Below, one piece after another: positions 35,302 through 47,663 of a stretch of DNA of 64,000 nucleotides (positions are counted from its first letter, which is position 1; each line of letters starts with the position of its first letter). The notes beneath the pieces were generated by a model that made no database searches, had not been told where the DNA came from, and saw only the letters and a list, made by a program, of their open reading frames with translations. This DNA comes from Eucommia ulmoides. Lineage: Eukaryota > Streptophyta > Magnoliopsida > Garryales > Eucommiaceae. A program made the position numbers and the translations under genes. The DNA is taken from contig CM028326.1 in NCBI GenBank assembly GCA_016647705.1, positions 2,976,001 to 3,040,000 on the forward strand. Direction: 5' to 3'.

Positions 35302-36685
35302 GCAGTTATTAACTTGTAACTAATTTTAATTATATGTAACTAATATTTACTATAATATGGATTTACTCACTAAACTTTCTCTACTTTCCACACGCAAGGC
35401 GTGAGCACAAGACTAATCTACTTCAATTTAAAGAGACGATTGATGTTTTGGACCAATTTCGAAATACCCATTATGCCCTTGCAAACTAAAGCCTTCAACC
35501 ATCACTCTTGCAGACATAATACACGTGTGCCATTACCCTTCACTAACAACATAACCAAAATCAACCGTCACCAACTCACGCCAAAAGTCGCTAACCTCTA
35601 CCACAACCCCAAAATCAACTTCATCGCTCTTCTTCCTCCAACTTCCACTGAGATCAGTGCAGCGTACATTCAATAGCATCGCTTCCATAACACAAAATCT
35701 GCCACAGTTTGCCGACATTGACTGGGAAACAAGGGTGACTTCGTCTCTACCTCCTCATTTCCCTTGCGACTTTCCCTAACGTATCACATGCTTTCTGAAT
35801 TTAGTATATACTACATGACCAGTATTACTCAAACATGGTTTGTACAACCATGTTTTACAAACCATCTATTTCTGCGTGTTACTCAAACATGGTTTGTACA
35901 GATAAAGGATGCAGGAGGAGTAAATAAAAATTACGGCCATTTTGAGTATTTCGCTGTTGAAAGTAGAGGCGGTGGCAAATTTCAATTCCCTGTTTTAAGG
36001 TAGGTAATTATTTTTTTGCATTTGTTTTCACTTTTTTTTAGTACAAATTTACATAGTTTCTTTTATGATTTCAGTGTCCACGGTCTTTTTCCATTACAAT
36101 TGAAGAGTACGGAATACAAGCGCCAAGTATTGTTGTTCCTGCCAAAGAACAATAGGTCAGCTTATTTCATTTAACCTCAAGTTTATTGGATTCCTTATAT
36201 TGCATTTTAAAAAATCCCTTTCAATTTTTATTTTTTTGGTCTAGAAAAGCATCGCCCCTATGAAGTCTCACTTTTGTTTTTGAACAAGTACCATGGTCTA
36301 CTTGTGCTCCATTTGTTGATGGGTTGAGTCAAAAGAATATTTTGTTAAGGTCAAAAGGGCATATATATACCTTACAAAATGGAACAGCCTAAAGCAACTA
36401 ACGACTTACATATGACGATGGTTATTGCTTGAAAATTTCACATACTTGCCAAATTCATTTTTTAAAAATTTTGAAAAAAAAAATGCATTTTTACTTTTTT
36501 GCCTTTTTCCTCTAAAATAAATTTATACGAGGTTCTTTGTGGAACAGGATATAGGCCAGCTGGTTATGCTCTTTTTCTAGTGGTTTATGCTGGATTAGAA
36601 GTAGCCATTGCTTCATGTTTTTGTCTTGTTCAAGGTTTTAGATATTGATAGGAAATGCATCAAACTAACTCTGAATTGATGAAAT
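35302..36685 (+). other. Spacer with two exon-like remnants of an unrecognised gene
   Basis: After a CAG at 35899, 'ataaaggatgcaggagga' opens a frame reading IKDAGGVNKNYGHFEYFAVE and ending before a GTAGGT donor at about 36000. A second block after TTTCAG (about 36075) reads VHGLFPLQLKSTEYKRQV up to 'aacaatag-gtcagc' (36156). The two join in phase, as real exons would. I cannot name the family. The rest is AT-rich. A 'tcaaacatggtttgtaca' phrase is repeated at 35830 and 35884. Confidence 0.4.
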
Positions 36686-37060
36686 TTTGCATACTGGGAA
36701 AACAGTATCAGCGCCTGGAATATGCCTTCTAGCTCAGTTATCAGGTGCCAAACTCATGGCCACTACTTTATACAAGGGTTCTGGGCGTTTTGGTGGCCTT
36801 TATGCGCCAAGTTTGATGATTGGTGCTGCCGTGCGTGCTGTTTTCGGGGGTTTAGCTGGAGAACTAATTAATTCTGCCATTCCAGGATATACTGTTGTTG
36901 CTAAGCCACAGGCTTATACCCTGGTAGGGTTTCTATTTTCCAACAGGTTATTGGATGTTTAAGTTGTCTCTCCATTTCTGAATGCAAAATTTGGTCATTT
37001 TGTAGGTTGGGATGACTGCTACTTTGGCTTCGGTTTGTTCTGTGCCTCTGACTTCAGTCT
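36686..37060 (+). pseudogene. CLC-f-type chloride channel pseudogene, piece A
   Basis: The translation reads HTGKTVSAPGICLLAQLSG, then SGRFGGLYAPSLMIGAAV (the conserved CLC 'GxGGLYAPSL' region), LINSAIPG, KPQAYTLVG, a short intron, and VGMTATLASVCSVPLTSVL. This tracks Arabidopsis CLC-f, a plant CLC of the Golgi. Conserved positions are altered (for example CKGSGLVGG became YKGSGRFGG). The upstream two-thirds of the channel is absent and the downstream exons are displaced to 39418, so it is dead. Confidence 0.8.
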
Positions 37061-37151
37061 TGCTTAATTAGGAGCTTGATTTCAAAAGTATCCATGTAGA
37101 TATGACGTGTCAAGTCCCAATCAAGTCATATATTGTTCGCTTAATTAGGAG

Positions 37152-37478
37152 CTTGCGTGGCGCGACATCTGATGTTGGGCAACTGTATTCTCTCCAACGT
37201 TCATGACAACATTATAGTAACTCCGTCCGCCGGAGAGTCCTTTATTAATGGCGCCTTCATCGGTGTTCGATCCGATCAAATTGGTTGCCGTAGAGTGTTC
37301 CCTGTGGGAAAGCTCAAGTAAGTTTTTCTTCATTAACTCTATTTTCGCTTTCATGATAGTCCCCTTTAACTGTTCTACACCACCACCACCCAAAAAAAAA
37401 AAATCGGGATCACTCTAAATATATGATTTCATAGTAGAGGATAGAATGTTTTTTTCTTCTTCTTCTTCTTCTTCTTCT

Positions 37479-37530
<52 letters not shown>

Positions 37531-39345
37531 AGCAGGCAATGTATGAAACTGGTGCGGGGTTTCATCTTTTTTTCCTGATGTTTATTTTGCAGAGGGCTGC
37601 GATTTATGTGCTTTTTCCGGTTCAAGATGTGGTGGATGACACAGAGAATGGGCCCTTCCGGTGAAGACATACTCTTTGAAACTCAATTTTTGATCGTCAA
37701 AGGACGTCTGATTATTTTCCCTCCCTATTGACCTCTTTGATAACTATAAATCCCCCTATTTGCAAAAAAACATACATGCATGTATATAATAAAATAACAT
37801 TATACATGTCCCATGTCCCAAAACTTGTAGTCTAATGAATATGTATCTAATCTCCCTTGTGAATATGTATCAGTTGAAAGACATTTGCAGGCCTTCTGTC
37901 ATCATGATCGAAAGAAGGTATATTACATCAACCTTCGCAAAATTCACTAATTTTAATATGAATGTGAGTCATGATCTTATGAAGTGTGTTTCTTTTCTTG
38001 TTCATTGTTTAGATGCCAGACATGTTGAACTGCTTTGGATGGTGCACATGGGACGCTTTCTACACGGATGTTACCTCCGAGGGAGACAAACAAGGATTGG
38101 AAAGGTAATAGACATCTACACTACACCAAGGTCGACCATGAGAAACTAGAGACGCTAAGCAAAATTTCGAAACAGGTCCATCAATGTCTAAATATTTTTT
38201 ACTAATAATTCTTTCAAAAAGTTAATTTTTTTTTTTTTTAAAATATGATAGTTGACATAGTGATTGAACAAAAATCGAGACTATATTTTTTTTTTTTTTA
38301 ATTTGACATGATATTAGTAAAAAAAAAAAAAATTGAAAAAAAAAAGACAAAGGTCAATTTGAAGGAGACCCACCACCTAGGCAACTGCGTTGGTAGCCTT
38401 GCCTCAGGGCTGGCCTTGCACTACCCCCAACATTCTTATACTTTGAACAAGACTTAATTGGTTGATTATAGCATGATTGGAAGGTATTAACTTGTGTGTT
38501 ACCTTATTTTTTGTAGTTTGGAGAAATGCGGGATACCTCTGAAGTTTGTTATCATAGATGATGGATGCCAATCGGGTCGGTATGGATCCAATCAGTGTTG
38601 AATCCAAAGCTGATAACACGGCAAAGTCAACACTTTAAATTATTTTTTTTAACAATGTTAAAACCGTGAAATTTAGTTTCCTTGTCTAACAATTAATGGT
38701 CAATTTTGTGTTTGTTTTCAACTTCGCCAACAGGTTAACTCATATAAAAGAGAACCACAAATTTCATAAAGAGGGAAAAGAAGGCCACAGGGTAGAGGAT
38801 CCAGCAATGGGACTTCGCCACATTGTTACTAAAATCAAAGATAAACACGCTCTGCAGTACGATTTCACTTGTTCATTTTAAACTGCATCTTTTTAGTCTG
38901 CAATGCACTTATCCCATACGAATATATCTATAGGTATGTCTATGTGTGGCACGCAATAACTGGCTACTGGGGAGGCGTAAGGCTTGGGGTTTCTGAAATG
39001 GAACACTTTGAATCCAAGTTGGCTTATCCCATTTCTTCTCCTAGGGTTAAGTTAAATGAACCTTGTGATGCTTTGGATAGCATTACTACCAACGGTCTAG
39101 GCCTTGTGAACCCTGAAAAAGTTTTTAACTTCTACAATGAACTGCACTCCTACCTTGCTTCTGCTGGTATTAATGGGGTCAAAGTCGATGTTCAGAACAT
39201 CCTTCAAACACTTGGAATTGGCCATGGCGGAAGAGTGAGACTTGCTAGAAAATATCATCAGGCATTAGAGGCATCTATTTCCAGAAACTTTCCTCATAAT
39301 GGGATTATTTCATGCATGAGTCACAACACCAACAGTTTGTATAGG
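37152..39345 (+). pseudogene. Raffinose synthase-like (GH36) pseudogene, with introns, truncated
   Basis: Exon-like blocks: 37152-37317 (SAGESFINGAFIGVRSDQIG), 37593-37709 ([19 protein letters not shown]), 38013-38104 ([20 protein letters not shown]), 38516-38601 (CGIPLKFVIIDDGCQSG), 38733-38862, and 38935-39345 ([11 protein letters not shown], then [10 protein letters not shown] with the GH36 nucleophile Asp). Order and intron phases follow plant raffinose synthase (galactinol-sucrose galactosyltransferase). The usual DDGWQS is DDGCQS and is followed by a stop. The N-terminal start and the C-terminal third are missing. Introns are kept, so this is a duplicated genomic fragment and not a retrocopy. 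It lies between two CLC-f pieces. Confidence 0.85.
37446..37524. repeat. (TTC)n followed by a long T-tract
   Basis: About 9 TTC units followed by more than 40 T residues inside an intron of the raffinose-synthase remnant. Confidence 0.95.
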
Positions 39346-39417
39346 TAAAAAAGGTTGTTAATGTTTCAACACTCCTTGAATTAGAATTGTTAATTCTGTG
39401 TTTTTATTTTCAGGCAA

Positions 39418-39835
39418 ATAACAGTCTTGTTTCCTTTATCTGCACCAAAGGGATAATGTATCAGGGACGAGAGTGTGGTCTTCTAACTTCTAATCCAGAT
39501 ACCGACTAGTACTTGCCCAGCAGCTGATGGAGGCAAAGGGAATTAAACAGTTGCCTGTGGTTAAATGTGATGGAAGAAACCACAAAATCGTCAGTATTCT
39601 TTATTACGATGCAATCTCAGAATGTCTCAGGTTATCATTTGCCTTTACCTAAGTTTTTTCTTAAAATGATGATTTAAAATTTGAAGGCACCATCTTCTTC
39701 ATTGTTCTTAATTAGAAAGCCATTTCTTAACATTTGTTTGCTTCAATTTTGAACTTGGGGCAGAGAGGAGACTGCTGGCCGGAAGAAAAAAGAAGAAAAT
39801 CACAAGGAACTGATTTTAAACAGCCATTTGTGAGA
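39418..39835 (+). pseudogene. CLC-f-type chloride channel pseudogene, piece B (CBS domain and C-terminus)
   Basis: Blocks read SFICTKGIMYQGRECGLLTS, then LAQQLMEAKGIKQLPVVKCD (the second CBS domain of CLC-f) and SILYYDAISECLR, an intron, and a short Lys/Glu-rich tail to TGA or TAA at about 39812-39833. A frame change sits between the first two. It is collinear with piece A (36686-37060) but separated from it by the raffinose-synthase remnant; the exons between (transmembrane end and first CBS domain) are gone. Confidence 0.8.
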
Positions 39836-40402
39836 AGACATATGATTATACTGTCAATCATTGGCTGTCATGGTGCAACTGAAGCTATAGTAAAAAAATA
39901 GTGAATGGATTTTTGGTATTAGGGATGAGTATATTTGGCACAACACAATTTGTACATCTAATTTGTTCCCACTACAATTGTTAATCAATTGGAAATCCCA
40001 ATATAAACACAAATGGAACATCTTTTTTTGGTGGAAAATTTATTACATGCCCTTTTTGATTTGAGCTTCATGTTATACTATTTAAGCAGCATATATTCTC
40101 TTTTTTCGCTAGATGGTGCAACCAAAAACATTTTCCTTCTAGCAATCTGATCACAAAGGCTTACAAGCGATTTATGTTCAAATCAAGCGTCAAAATTTTG
40201 CACGCAGCTTGTCAAGAGTGGTGGAAAATGAGTAGTAAACAATAAAGAATAACATCTTCCTAGAGTAAAGCTTCACAACGAGAGAGGTAAGTTGCAAAAA
40301 AAATCAACAGTTACCAATAGCTATTGGAGAGGTTAAAAGCAGGTTCAGACAATGGCTCGACCTTAGGTTCTTCTTTTGGAAACATGAAACCTTGACCATT
40401 GG
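39836..40402. other. Spacer
   Basis: AT-rich. The 40320-40402 part, read on the minus strand, gives a plausible coding block (GFMFPKEEPKVEPLSEP). The flank beyond the LTR fossil (42118-42200) also reads proteinaceously on the + strand (DMDEEDVLGRDPVYPSP). The LTR may have landed in an exon remnant, but I could not identify it. Confidence 0.35.
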
Positions 40403-40407
40403 GTCAG

Positions 40408-42112
40408 TGGTAGTGCGCGAAATACGCCGCTACTTACTCTCGTAAGTATACGAGGTCTAAGTTTTAGTATACTGTGATCGTTAAGATCGGGTTATCGTAT
40501 CCACAGGGATTGTTGTCGTTACTATCGAATACCGTGTTTGTCATGACCTAAGTTTATCTAGGCGAAAAACAAATGTATTTAATTAATTAAACTAATACTA
40601 ATATATCCTAAATTAACTACACTATTATGTTAATATGTTTTAGGGTGAAGAATTGCATAGGGATTAACGTGTTTACAAATACGTGTTCGATTTCGATTTA
40701 CTCGCGTTTACGTTGGTCGACCTATTTGACAACCTCGGTACGTAAACTCCACCGCCACCTCTTCCGAGTGTAAGACGGGAGAATACATGACTTCGAGTAA
40801 ACGGAGAAGTCCCCCTCAACGTCTTAACGACCCTAGGTCACGTGAGTCTCGCCCAGCGTCATTGATTGCGCACAATTCAATTCCTTCCCGGGTTATTGGA
40901 TCGTCGAGTTGTATTTACCCTATCGACAATCTCCGTTCTAAAACTCCCTCGCCACCTCTTCCGAGTGTAAGACGAGGAATATAACGCAACTTCGAGCCAA
41001 CAAAGAGGTCCCCTTCAACGTCTTTACGACCCTAGGTAGCGTGTGTCTAGCCCCACGTCATCGATTGTCCACGATTCAAACCCCGACCGGGTTATAGAAT
41101 CATGGCGTTTGTTTATCCTAATCCGAATCCGGGGTTTTGTCAAAATCCTGTATTCTCCATTTATCAATCCAAGCATAATAAACAAACAAAACGATAAATA
41201 CAATCAAACTACGAAGAACAATCACAAACGAAACACCGAAATCATCCAAACAACGTATTTATAAATTATATGTTAATCCCTACTACAATCCATATTTAGC
41301 TTGGGGCCATAGCCGCATATACAAGAAAATAACGAGCTAAACATGCTCACATACTCCTAAGATAAAGAAACAAGAAAAAACGATCGAAGAACTTAGCCTC
41401 GTCCGAAGATAAACCGCTAAGAACGCTCAACGATCGATTCGCCGTCTTCTCCACTTCGGGATGCGAGCTCCACCACTAAAATTCCTAACCCTTGGCTTAA
41501 CTATAGCCTAAGGGGCTCAAAAATGCAAGAGAGATGAGAGATGTCCAGCCAAAGGAGGAGGAGAGGAGATATTTATAGCAAAAATATCCTAAAAATATCT
41601 CAAGACTGTGCAGGGCAAATCCGCCTAGGCGGTGGAAATTGCGCCTAGGCAGAATTTGGTTGGTTAAGTCTGATCGCCTAGGCGGTGGACTGGAGAACAT
41701 TCTGTTGGATTTTCGCCTAGGCGGTAGAATTTTCGCTTAGGCGAGCGGCTGTCAGTAGCCCTTCTTCGTCATCTGCTGGATTTTTGCCTACGCGGTAGAA
41801 TTTCCGCTCAGGCGGTCGTCCGTCAGTAACATTTTGCTCTTCTCTGCATCTTCACCGCTTAGGCGGTGGTCTGGACGCCTAATCGGTGGGCCTGTTTCAT
41901 CTTTTAGCCTCCAAGCTTGTTTATCCACCGTAATTTCGAACCGCTTTGGTTCGATCTCATCGTTTTAGTTCCAGTTTCCTATTTTTTTGACCCACACATC
42001 TGAGTTATATAAAAAGTATAAATACTAATTAAAACATAATAAAAATAACTATAAACATATTCAAAAACTAACCAATTTGGATTGGAAATAGATAAATTTT
42101 TCACACCTATCA
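40408..42112. mobile_element. Solo-LTR-like fossil, copy 2 (1,705 bp)
   Basis: It starts TGGTAGTGCGCGAAATACGCC and ends TTCACACCTATCA, flanked by a perfect GTCAG duplication (40403-40407 and 42113-42117). It shares ends, the 'tatacgaggtctaagtttta' and 'tccacaggga' blocks and the CGCCTAGGCGG cluster with copy 1 at 7259-8748, but differs greatly between. No coding region or second LTR is present. TG...CA with a 5-bp duplication fits a solo LTR of an LTR retrotransposon. The intact duplication suggests it is younger than copy 1. Confidence 0.85.
41619..41892. repeat. Cluster of CGCCTAGGCGG palindromes inside LTR copy 2
   Basis: Nine occurrences of CGCCTAGGCGGTGG or variants (CGCTTAGGCG, TGCCTACGCGG, CGCTCAGGCGG) at 25-60 bp spacing. 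Several are perfect palindromes over 10-12 bp. Confidence 0.9.
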
Positions 42113-42117
42113 GTCAG

Positions 42118-43254
42118 CGTGAGTGTCCCAGATATGGATGAAGAAGATGTCCTTGGTAGGGACCCAGTCTACCCATCCCCAAATTGCCCAGATTAAACAA
42201 AACCAAATTGTTTAAAGTCCATGTAACAATTTCCCATTCTAAAATTGAAATAGTTCACTACCTTTGGGAAACTTGTTATTTAAAGTACCATTTTATCAAA
42301 GGAAAAATTCTCTTAACTGCAGTAATAGTGCCAAAGAAATTTTCCATTGAAGGTCTTTGGAGTGTCTCAGATTAAATAAATTTTTCAAATAAAATTGCAA
42401 GAAAAGAAAAGAGTATGGCACACTTCTTTTGTTGGCATAATGTCTCTCAAACAAGAAAAGAGTATTTAACAACAGTTAATGTTGTGCAAGCAAAGAAATT
42501 ACTAATCCACCTTAAGAGTAAAGTTAATAGAAATAATAAAAGGTGCATTAACAGTACTATTGTCACAACAAAACAACAAAAAACAATAAATGATTATGCA
42601 ATTCATTGTGCTCACATTGTCATGAATTGAAAACCCCCTCTACTCTTCCAACGTTGAGTCTCGGTATTGGTTGCGTGAGATATCATATTCCAACCAGCTT
42701 TGGCAAGAATAACATAATGATATATAATACTGCAGTCATTGAACCTCTTTTTAGCTTTCATCTCATATGTCCTATTATAATGACCAAAAGATAATTAGTA
42801 TTTCTTGAGCAAATGTCAAAAACTAATTAAGAACTTAGCATGAAAGTTTGGGATAGGGATAAACACTCCCACTCACCCAATAATTGCTCTTCTTTAGTAT
42901 AATAGCATAGATGATAACAACTGAAACACTTGTCCCGCCTAAATGAATGCCAATCGCATATTTCCTTGCTTTTGCATTTCTAAGTGGTTGTTTTACCATT
43001 CGTTACCTGCAAATTTCTGTTCTTGTTCTATTGCTAATTGTCTGCCATTGAGGCTGATATAATGCATATTTCTGCTACTCTTCTATCTTTCATTGACTGC
43101 AAAATTTCAGTTGCTGCAACTCTGGCTTGTTTCTTAAATTTCTATATTGGCTACATATATTTGTCTTGGCTACTAATTTTTCAAAATTGGAAAGGAAAAA
43201 TAACACATCTTCATACATGCACTGATCAATAAAAATATTTATATATATGTGAGA

Positions 43255-43291
<37 letters not shown>

Positions 43292-46200
43292 AAGAGTTTA
43301 AAAAAAAAAGATTTTAATTAGTAAACCATAATGATTATTAATGCACTAGACTTAATCTGCACTTCATTTAATAATACTAATAATTATTATGATAATTAAT
43401 TGACTTGGAGATAGACCCATATGCTCTTTACCTTCAATACCACCACTCCTACCCATGATGTCCTTCAACATGCAAGGAAACACCCTCACCCAAACGCTAC
43501 GTTATCAATGTGCCCTTCACCTTCACTAGCACAATTCCCCAAACCAAAGAACAAATATACCCACCTTCAATAGGCCTCAAATCTTACATTTCGTGAACTA
43601 ATCGACGCCTATCAACCCGCATCAGGCATACCCCAAACCACCAACCACGTCCGCCTTAACTGTCGACCCCTCTGCCTGAAAAGTCCGAAGATACAAGTGT
43701 AGTGACAGTTGCAGTTGTAATTACTAGTCGCAATGATTCATTGCAACCTTTCGTCTCCACAAAATCGACAACACCAATACCATCGGCATCAGAATTTGAA
43801 GAACGACAAGTTGGGAAACTTCATTTTTTTCAAGTATGTTCTCGCATAAACAATATTTATGGGACCATGCTTCCCAATATCATCTAATGTCTCATTTACA
43901 CACAATTATTCAAATATCGCTCAGTATGTATGATGATACATACATACAAATTCCCTCAAATCATGTATCTTTATTTCCAACTCACTCATAATGCATTATA
44001 TCTTTCTATATCAAAAAATGCACGCAAAGTGTTTGTGTTTATACCTGAGAAAAATTAATCCGCGATAAGTTTGTTTTTTATAAAATTATTCATCTCTCTC
44101 GCTATACATACATATAATTTTTCTAAATAAATTTTATTCATTTCAAACTCACACATAATTCATCATATTTCTTCCTATCTCAAAAGCTGCACGCAAAGTA
44201 TTTGTATTTATGCTTGACAAAAAATTTATTTCAAAAAAGAAGATTGAAATGAAAATGAATCTACAAATTCTTTGTTTCTTCAATGCTTAATCAATACACT
44301 TCATGTGACATCCACAAAATATTATGTTACAAGCAAAAAGTAAATGAAAATGCAACTTCTTCCTCAATGGTGCATCATAAAAGAATGAAATTTATTTCAC
44401 TTATTGCATTAGAGTTTGCAGCTGTAGTCAAGGAAGGAAATGTGAGGAATGAAATAGTGAGATTACTAGAATTTATTTCCCAAGCTGGTGGAGATTCGTC
44501 CAGGTTTAGGTGTAGATTTGAAAGAGACAATCAAAATTCTGATGAATGAAGATGAACTTTTAAGAGATGGTTGTTGGAGAGCAAAAAAAAAACGCAGCTA
44601 TGGTTGACACATGAATATTGGAACACTGGGTACCTTTGCGCTGACTAACAATAAAATAAATTTCATTTCATGTGTTATGTAAGAGTTTATAGCAATAGTG
44701 AGAGAGGGAAATACAAAGAATGAAATATTGAGATTATATCATTCCAAATTTATGCTTCATTACAAGTTTACATAATATAAACCTACAGACTTCCTTATCA
44801 AACAAATACCGACTTCCATCTATCTACCCATCGGGAAAAAAAATATATTATTTCCCTTCTTCCTTATGCATTTATTATCTGATATTAATCCAAGTTAAAT
44901 TATTTTCGACAAACAAAACAAAGATGGGCGCTACATCAAATGCAAGGGCTAAAGCATCGAATGAAAAGAAAAAGTGCATGTACATCGGTTTAGAAAAAAA
45001 GAAATTTACAACCAAACCCCGGAGTCGGAAACAACCTTTGAAACAAGGTCAAAATGTTGCAATAGTTTCTGCAAATAGCCAATCAGGTAACACAACTTCA
45101 TTACTACATTCCAATAATATAAGTTGTAACCATCAATCAAATTAATATAAAAAATATATAAAAAATTGACAGCCAAAGTATAGCTAAAAATAATGATTAA
45201 TCGAATTTATAAACATTTTTACTTGTGGTTGTTCGACATCTCACAAACTCTTCCACTTTAAGATTTGACTCCTAATCCAATCAACCCAAATAGATTTGGC
45301 ATTAGAATCACAAAGATCTCAAATGTCTCAAGTTACAACCATTGGTAGTATGGTGAGCAAGTTGTTGGGTTACCGTCCAATATCTATGCCACAGATAAAA
45401 CTAACTTTTGTTGAATTTACAACAATTAAATTTGATACAAAACTATAATTTTCACAGTATAAAACCTATGTATGCACTAATATTTATGTCTAAAAAACAC
45501 CGATTTTTGTTATACTCATTAGAAAAAGAAAAAACAGACTTACTATTACTAAACTTAAAAAAACAAAAAAAAAAAAAAAACAACTCTTCATGCTTCAATA
45601 GTAACATGAGTTAATAATTTCTCACCTTGCTCAGTTATAAGCTTCTCAATGAAATACTATACAACCTCATATTTGTTGTCATGAGTGTTACCATTCTGGT
45701 GAATTAATTAAAGAATCAAAGAAGTTGAATGATAATTAGCAATTATCCTAGAGATATGAACAATGTCACACTTATAGTAGTTTATTTGCGAACTCTTCTG
45801 AGTAAACCAAGTGTCAGTTTATTTATCTCTCTGCCAATATACATTTAAATGTATTGAAAATATTTTCATACAAATACATTAAATGGCCATCACAATGCAC
45901 AAAAGTTCTTGCGCTAAAAAAATACTTAGTATTAATATTGTTAATTTTAATTGTTAATATTATTATATCATACCTAAACAAAAAATTTAACACATATATA
46001 TTATATAATATGCATATTACACGCACGCACACTCACACACACACACACATATGTGTATTAAACATAAAATTTGGAAATAACACTATACATTATATTTCTT
46101 GCGTAATGAATGATTTCTGGAAACAACAAGCAAGAGAAGACTTGTCGAATACCTCTTCAGCAGTATCTTAGTGATGACGAAATAATTGTTACATGCAAAA

Positions 46201-47663
46201 AGAAGAATGGATCTTCTTCAGCTTCTAAAAAGGATACCGGTGGCAAAGTTGTCGCGAAACAGTCGAACTCAACTTCAGCTAAACATTTTTACCCTTTGCA
46301 AGTCTTCTACTATTTTTCCTTTTTCTATGCAAAGTTTTTTTATATGCTTCTTTTGTTGCACAGTTTCATGAAAATGAGAAATTAAACACTTTATGTATCA
46401 TTATCATATTTGATGAATGACACTATTAAACAATTAATATCCCAGACTTAGTTTGAACATTAAGACTAAGTCTAATACTTCCACTAAATCTACCAAGATA
46501 AAGTAATTTATCAATTTATTTAATATACCCCCTTAACTTCGCACAAAGTCGAGGCAATGACTCAATAAATTTTACTTTACTGTATTGCCCTTATTAGAAA
46601 TGTGTGGAATTTTTAGAAAAATTTAAAATTCCAATTCCAATAAGTGGTTGGAAAGATGATTAATTTGAAAAAATTCAAAACAAATATGTAATTAAAAAAA
46701 ACAACGGACAATTATTACCTAAAAACTTATTAACAGAACAGTAAGACTATTATTTTTCAATGGAGGTAGCACAAGTTTACAAGTTCTAAAACTTTTATCA
46801 TCGCACTACTGCAATACTAATATTGCATATGCATAATTAATTTTTGAAAATCCATAAAACTCAAGATAATAAAGTATAAGAATATTGGACATTTATCACA
46901 TGAGTTTCCCATGTCAAATATAATAGGCAACCAATTTTAAACTGTCATTATTAATCAAAAAAATTATCATTGTTTGATGTTCCCGAATCCATTAATCCTT
47001 CTAAAATTAAATTTTTTATATATTTGAAATTTTGATATAAATTATAGTTTCAGATATGGAGGAAATGATAAATGGTACTACCAAAGGAAACTAAATAAGA
47101 AACAAGACCAATTTAAACCAAGGGATACTATTGGCTACATTATTCTAAAAATACTACCCACTAAGACATAATAAAAATGACAATTGGCCACAACACCAAT
47201 TTAAACCAAGGGATACCATCTTCAAAAGTCTGAGAGGTTTTGGTTTTTCATATATTTTGCAAGATATGTCAAAGAAGTATTTAAAAATCAGTCTCCTTGT
47301 GATACACATTTGGATGGGAACTCAAGTTTTACTTAAGTTGAATTAATTATATTAAAATTTGGGAAAATTAAAATATAATTACACCCTTTATGGAATTTGA
47401 TAGTTGTCGCAGCCCGTCTAGGGCTAGAGGTGGGCAGTTGATGTAGAAATATGGCAAATCACTTGAGATTTGATGCAGTTTCAGGACGAAACCCAAGAAT
47501 GCTAAAAAAATTGTTAAACATAAAGCTATTACATTGTCATTCTATTGACGGGCTATAAAGAGCAGCACATCTTTATGGTGATCATTAACTCTAAAGGCAT
47601 CAAAACTATAAGCAGTAGGCTCACAGTTTATTGTTTCCTTTGCGAGTTTAAAACTTTGTCAAG
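42118..47663. other. AT-rich stretch without a recognised gene; probable 5' part of the Helitron island
   Basis: No protein family was recognised. Possible small exons are a basic N-terminus at 44924 (MGATSNARAKASNEKKKCMY, up to a GTAACA donor at about 45086), 44283-44549, and 46140-46290 (DDEIIVTCKKKNGSSSASKK). An ~80-bp stretch is duplicated: 'gcagctgtagtcaaggaagg' at 44410 and 'atagcaatagtgagagaggg' at 44690, each followed by a similar 50 bp. (AT)n-(AG)n lies at 43253-43292 and (CA)n at 46022-46050. The 5' end of the Helitron was sought here and not found. Confidence 0.45.

Noticed and set aside
37410-37670. Minus-strand poly-Lys/poly-Arg open frame
   Set aside because: Product of the (TTC)n and T-tract.
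40787-41264. Open frames rich in Ser, Pro and Arg
   Set aside because: They lie in the LTR fossil, with no family motif and no counterpart open in copy 1.
45823-46171. Overlapping open frames on both strands with His/Thr repeats
   Set aside because: They are driven by the (CA)n and AT-rich sequence.
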